A stretch of 64,000 nt of DNA, taken from positions 5,642,001 through 5,706,000 of the forward strand of contig NZ_OZ244997.1 of assembly GCF_965223285.1 (NCBI RefSeq). Reading direction: 5' to 3'. The stretch's first letter is position 1; every line of letters starts with the position of its first letter. This DNA is from Leptofilum sp965223285. GTDB taxonomy: Bacteria; Chloroflexota; Anaerolineae; Promineifilales; Promineifilaceae. A program made the translations under genes and the position numbers. The notes under the pieces were generated by a model that saw only the letters and a list, made by a program, of their open reading frames with translations, did no database searches and was not told the origin of the DNA. Below, piece after piece: positions 63,001-64,000 of this stretch.

Positions 63001-64000
63001 AATGGCTGATCACGAAACGGGCGAAATCATCATTCAAACTGATGAATATTACACGGACGTGATTGCAGAGCAAGTTGATTTGATGGGCGTGGATGAAGTT
63101 TACGTTTATTCACCCATGACGTGTGAAATGCGGCGTGGCATTTGTGCTAAATGTTACGGGATTGATTTGGCACGTGGTAAGCCAGTGGAGAAGGGAACGG
63201 CCGTTGGTATCGTGGCTGCTCAATCTATTGGTGAGCCTGGTACACAGCTAACCCTGCGTACTTTCCATACAGGTGGTACTGCCTCTGCCGGTGGTGACAT
63301 TACCCAGGGTTTGCCCCGTGTAGAAGAGCTATTTGAGGCACGGCAGCGGCCTAAGGGTGAAGCAGTTATCACGGAAATTGGTGGTTTGGCAGAAATTCGC
63401 GTGATTGACGGCGTGCGCCACGTTTTTGTGACGGACGTTCGGTTGATTGATGATGTTTACGAAATTACTGATGGCTGGGAAGTGAAAGTTGGCGATAATG
63501 ACACCATCGAAGCGGGCGGCGTGTTGGCTGAAAACGAAGACGAAGTTGTTGTGGCTCGTCACGGCGGTCGTGTGGCTCGCGATGGCAACTCGGTGAAGGT
63601 GACCTGGGAAAGCAAAGACGAGCGGGATTACGAGATTCCTGCCGGTATGCGACTACTCATCTCTGACGGTCAGGAAGTCAACGCGGGTGATCAGCTCACA
63701 GAAGGATCTAAGAACCCGCACCGCATTTTGGAGATTTTGGGGCGCGATGCTGTGACGCAATACCTGCTGCGCGAAATGCAGCAGGTTTACCGACCGCAAG
63801 GTCAGAATATCCATGACAAGCATTTTGAAGTGATCATTCGCAAGATGCTCAGCAAGGTGACGGTAACATCCTCTGGTGATACTGAAATGTTGCCAGGTGA
63901 ATTGATTGAAACCTCAATTTTCCAAGCGAACAATGAGGAAATCATGGAAGAGGGCGGTCAGCCAGCACAGGCAGAGCCAGTCTTGTTGGGTATTACCAAG
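60011..64000 (+). CDS. rpoC: DNA-directed RNA polymerase subunit beta' (partial, 3' end outside window)
   Basis: The first 1330 codons, with no stop before the edge. It has the N-terminal zinc ribbon ([24 protein letters not shown], ~residues 58-85), a charged coiled-coil insertion at ~135-320, and [29 protein letters not shown] near 500. The catalytic NADFDGDQM (N623-M631) carries the three Mg-binding Asp. The second zinc site is [14 protein letters not shown], followed by [16 protein letters not shown] near 1075. The GTG at 60011 follows GGGAGGT by 6 nt; an in-frame ATG at 59996 overlaps that ribosome site and is less likely. rpoB is not directly upstream. Confidence 0.97.
   Translation, partial: [1330 protein letters not shown]

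Larger units (their letters stand above)
936..63204. repeat. Dispersed octamer palindrome ACGGCCGT, about 100 copies
   Basis: The first copy is at 936-943 and the last at 63197-63204. By manual count there are roughly 100 exact copies, about one per 600 bp, mostly inside genes and in all three frames (read as TAV, NGR/DGR or RP). It is usually embedded in AACGGCCGTT or similar. It is absent from the IS701 element and acs, and scarce in rpoC, hppA and the 3' half of ppdK. Confidence 0.9.

Noticed and set aside
1..64000. CRISPR arrays, tRNA and rRNA genes, integrase or phage genes, replication origin
   Set aside because: No regularly spaced repeats with unique spacers, no cloverleaf or rRNA-like conserved stretches, no integrase and no DnaA-box cluster were seen on reading both strands. 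Divergent tRNA genes could still be missed by eye.

Overview
The window is a densely packed bacterial chromosome segment with balanced-to-moderately-high G+C. It holds about 54 protein genes, the last of which (rpoC) runs off the right edge. I saw no tRNA, rRNA or CRISPR array. The gene complement and style suggest a Chloroflexota bacterium, probably an Anaerolineae-like lineage. The pointers are a Ser/Thr kinase with a Pro/Thr-rich linker and an FGE-fold sensor domain, a K+-dependent membrane pyrophosphatase, a Flp-type pilin, a giant acidic TPR protein and frequent GTG/TTG starts. This placement is inference from general knowledge and not from any search. The strongest global signature is a dispersed 8-bp palindrome, ACGGCCGT, seen about 100 times by manual count where roughly one is expected by chance. 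It resembles the HIP1 palindrome of cyanobacteria.

Layout. 0-9 kb: a split, Cys-type molybdenum/tungsten formate dehydrogenase (Fe-S subunit, NTF2-like protein, cupin, catalytic subunit), then an atypical SDR protein, an enoyl-CoA hydratase, an AAC(3)-like acetyltransferase, a small exported protein and biotin carboxylase. 9-9.65 kb: a reverse-strand HigBA-type toxin-antitoxin pair with a leaderless promoter and a 12-bp-arm operator. 9.7-14.5 kb: an unrecognised 807-aa protein with an HxxxDG motif and a membrane kinase-FGE fusion. 14.5-17.2 kb (reverse): an APH-like kinase, then an overlapping GNAT/gluconokinase/SpoU methyltransferase operon. 17.4-21.6 kb: pyruvate phosphate dikinase, with an intact IS701-family element inserted exactly at its stop codon.

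21.7-29.4 kb (reverse): small-molecule and amino-acid metabolism. Genes are a PNPOx-like protein, PhzF, a cupin, a MOSC protein, the AzlCD exporter split by a MITE-like hairpin element, a PLP decarboxylase, an Asp/Glu racemase and a MocR regulator. 29.6-34 kb: an orphan Flp pilin missed by length cut-offs, a zinc-ribbon membrane protein, an ABC-2 exporter, TerC and polyphosphate kinase 2. 34-43 kb: acetyl-CoA synthetase, three poorly characterised proteins, H+/Na+-pyrophosphatase and an HDAC-like deacetylase. 43.3-49.9 kb: one 2204-aa, extremely acidic repeat protein capped by TPRs.

50-64 kb: housekeeping. Genes are ndk, rsfS (probably a CTG start), a 3-methyladenine glycosylase, xseA and xseB separated by two genes, ftsY, prfB with the programmed +1 frameshift, a coiled-coil/zinc-ribbon protein, an intact ISAs1-family element and rpoC. 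rpoC has its own consensus promoter and a leader terminator, with no rpoB next to it. Two families of short hairpin repeats (GCCACAGAG type and CCACGGATT type) occupy many intergenic gaps and sometimes supply gene ends.
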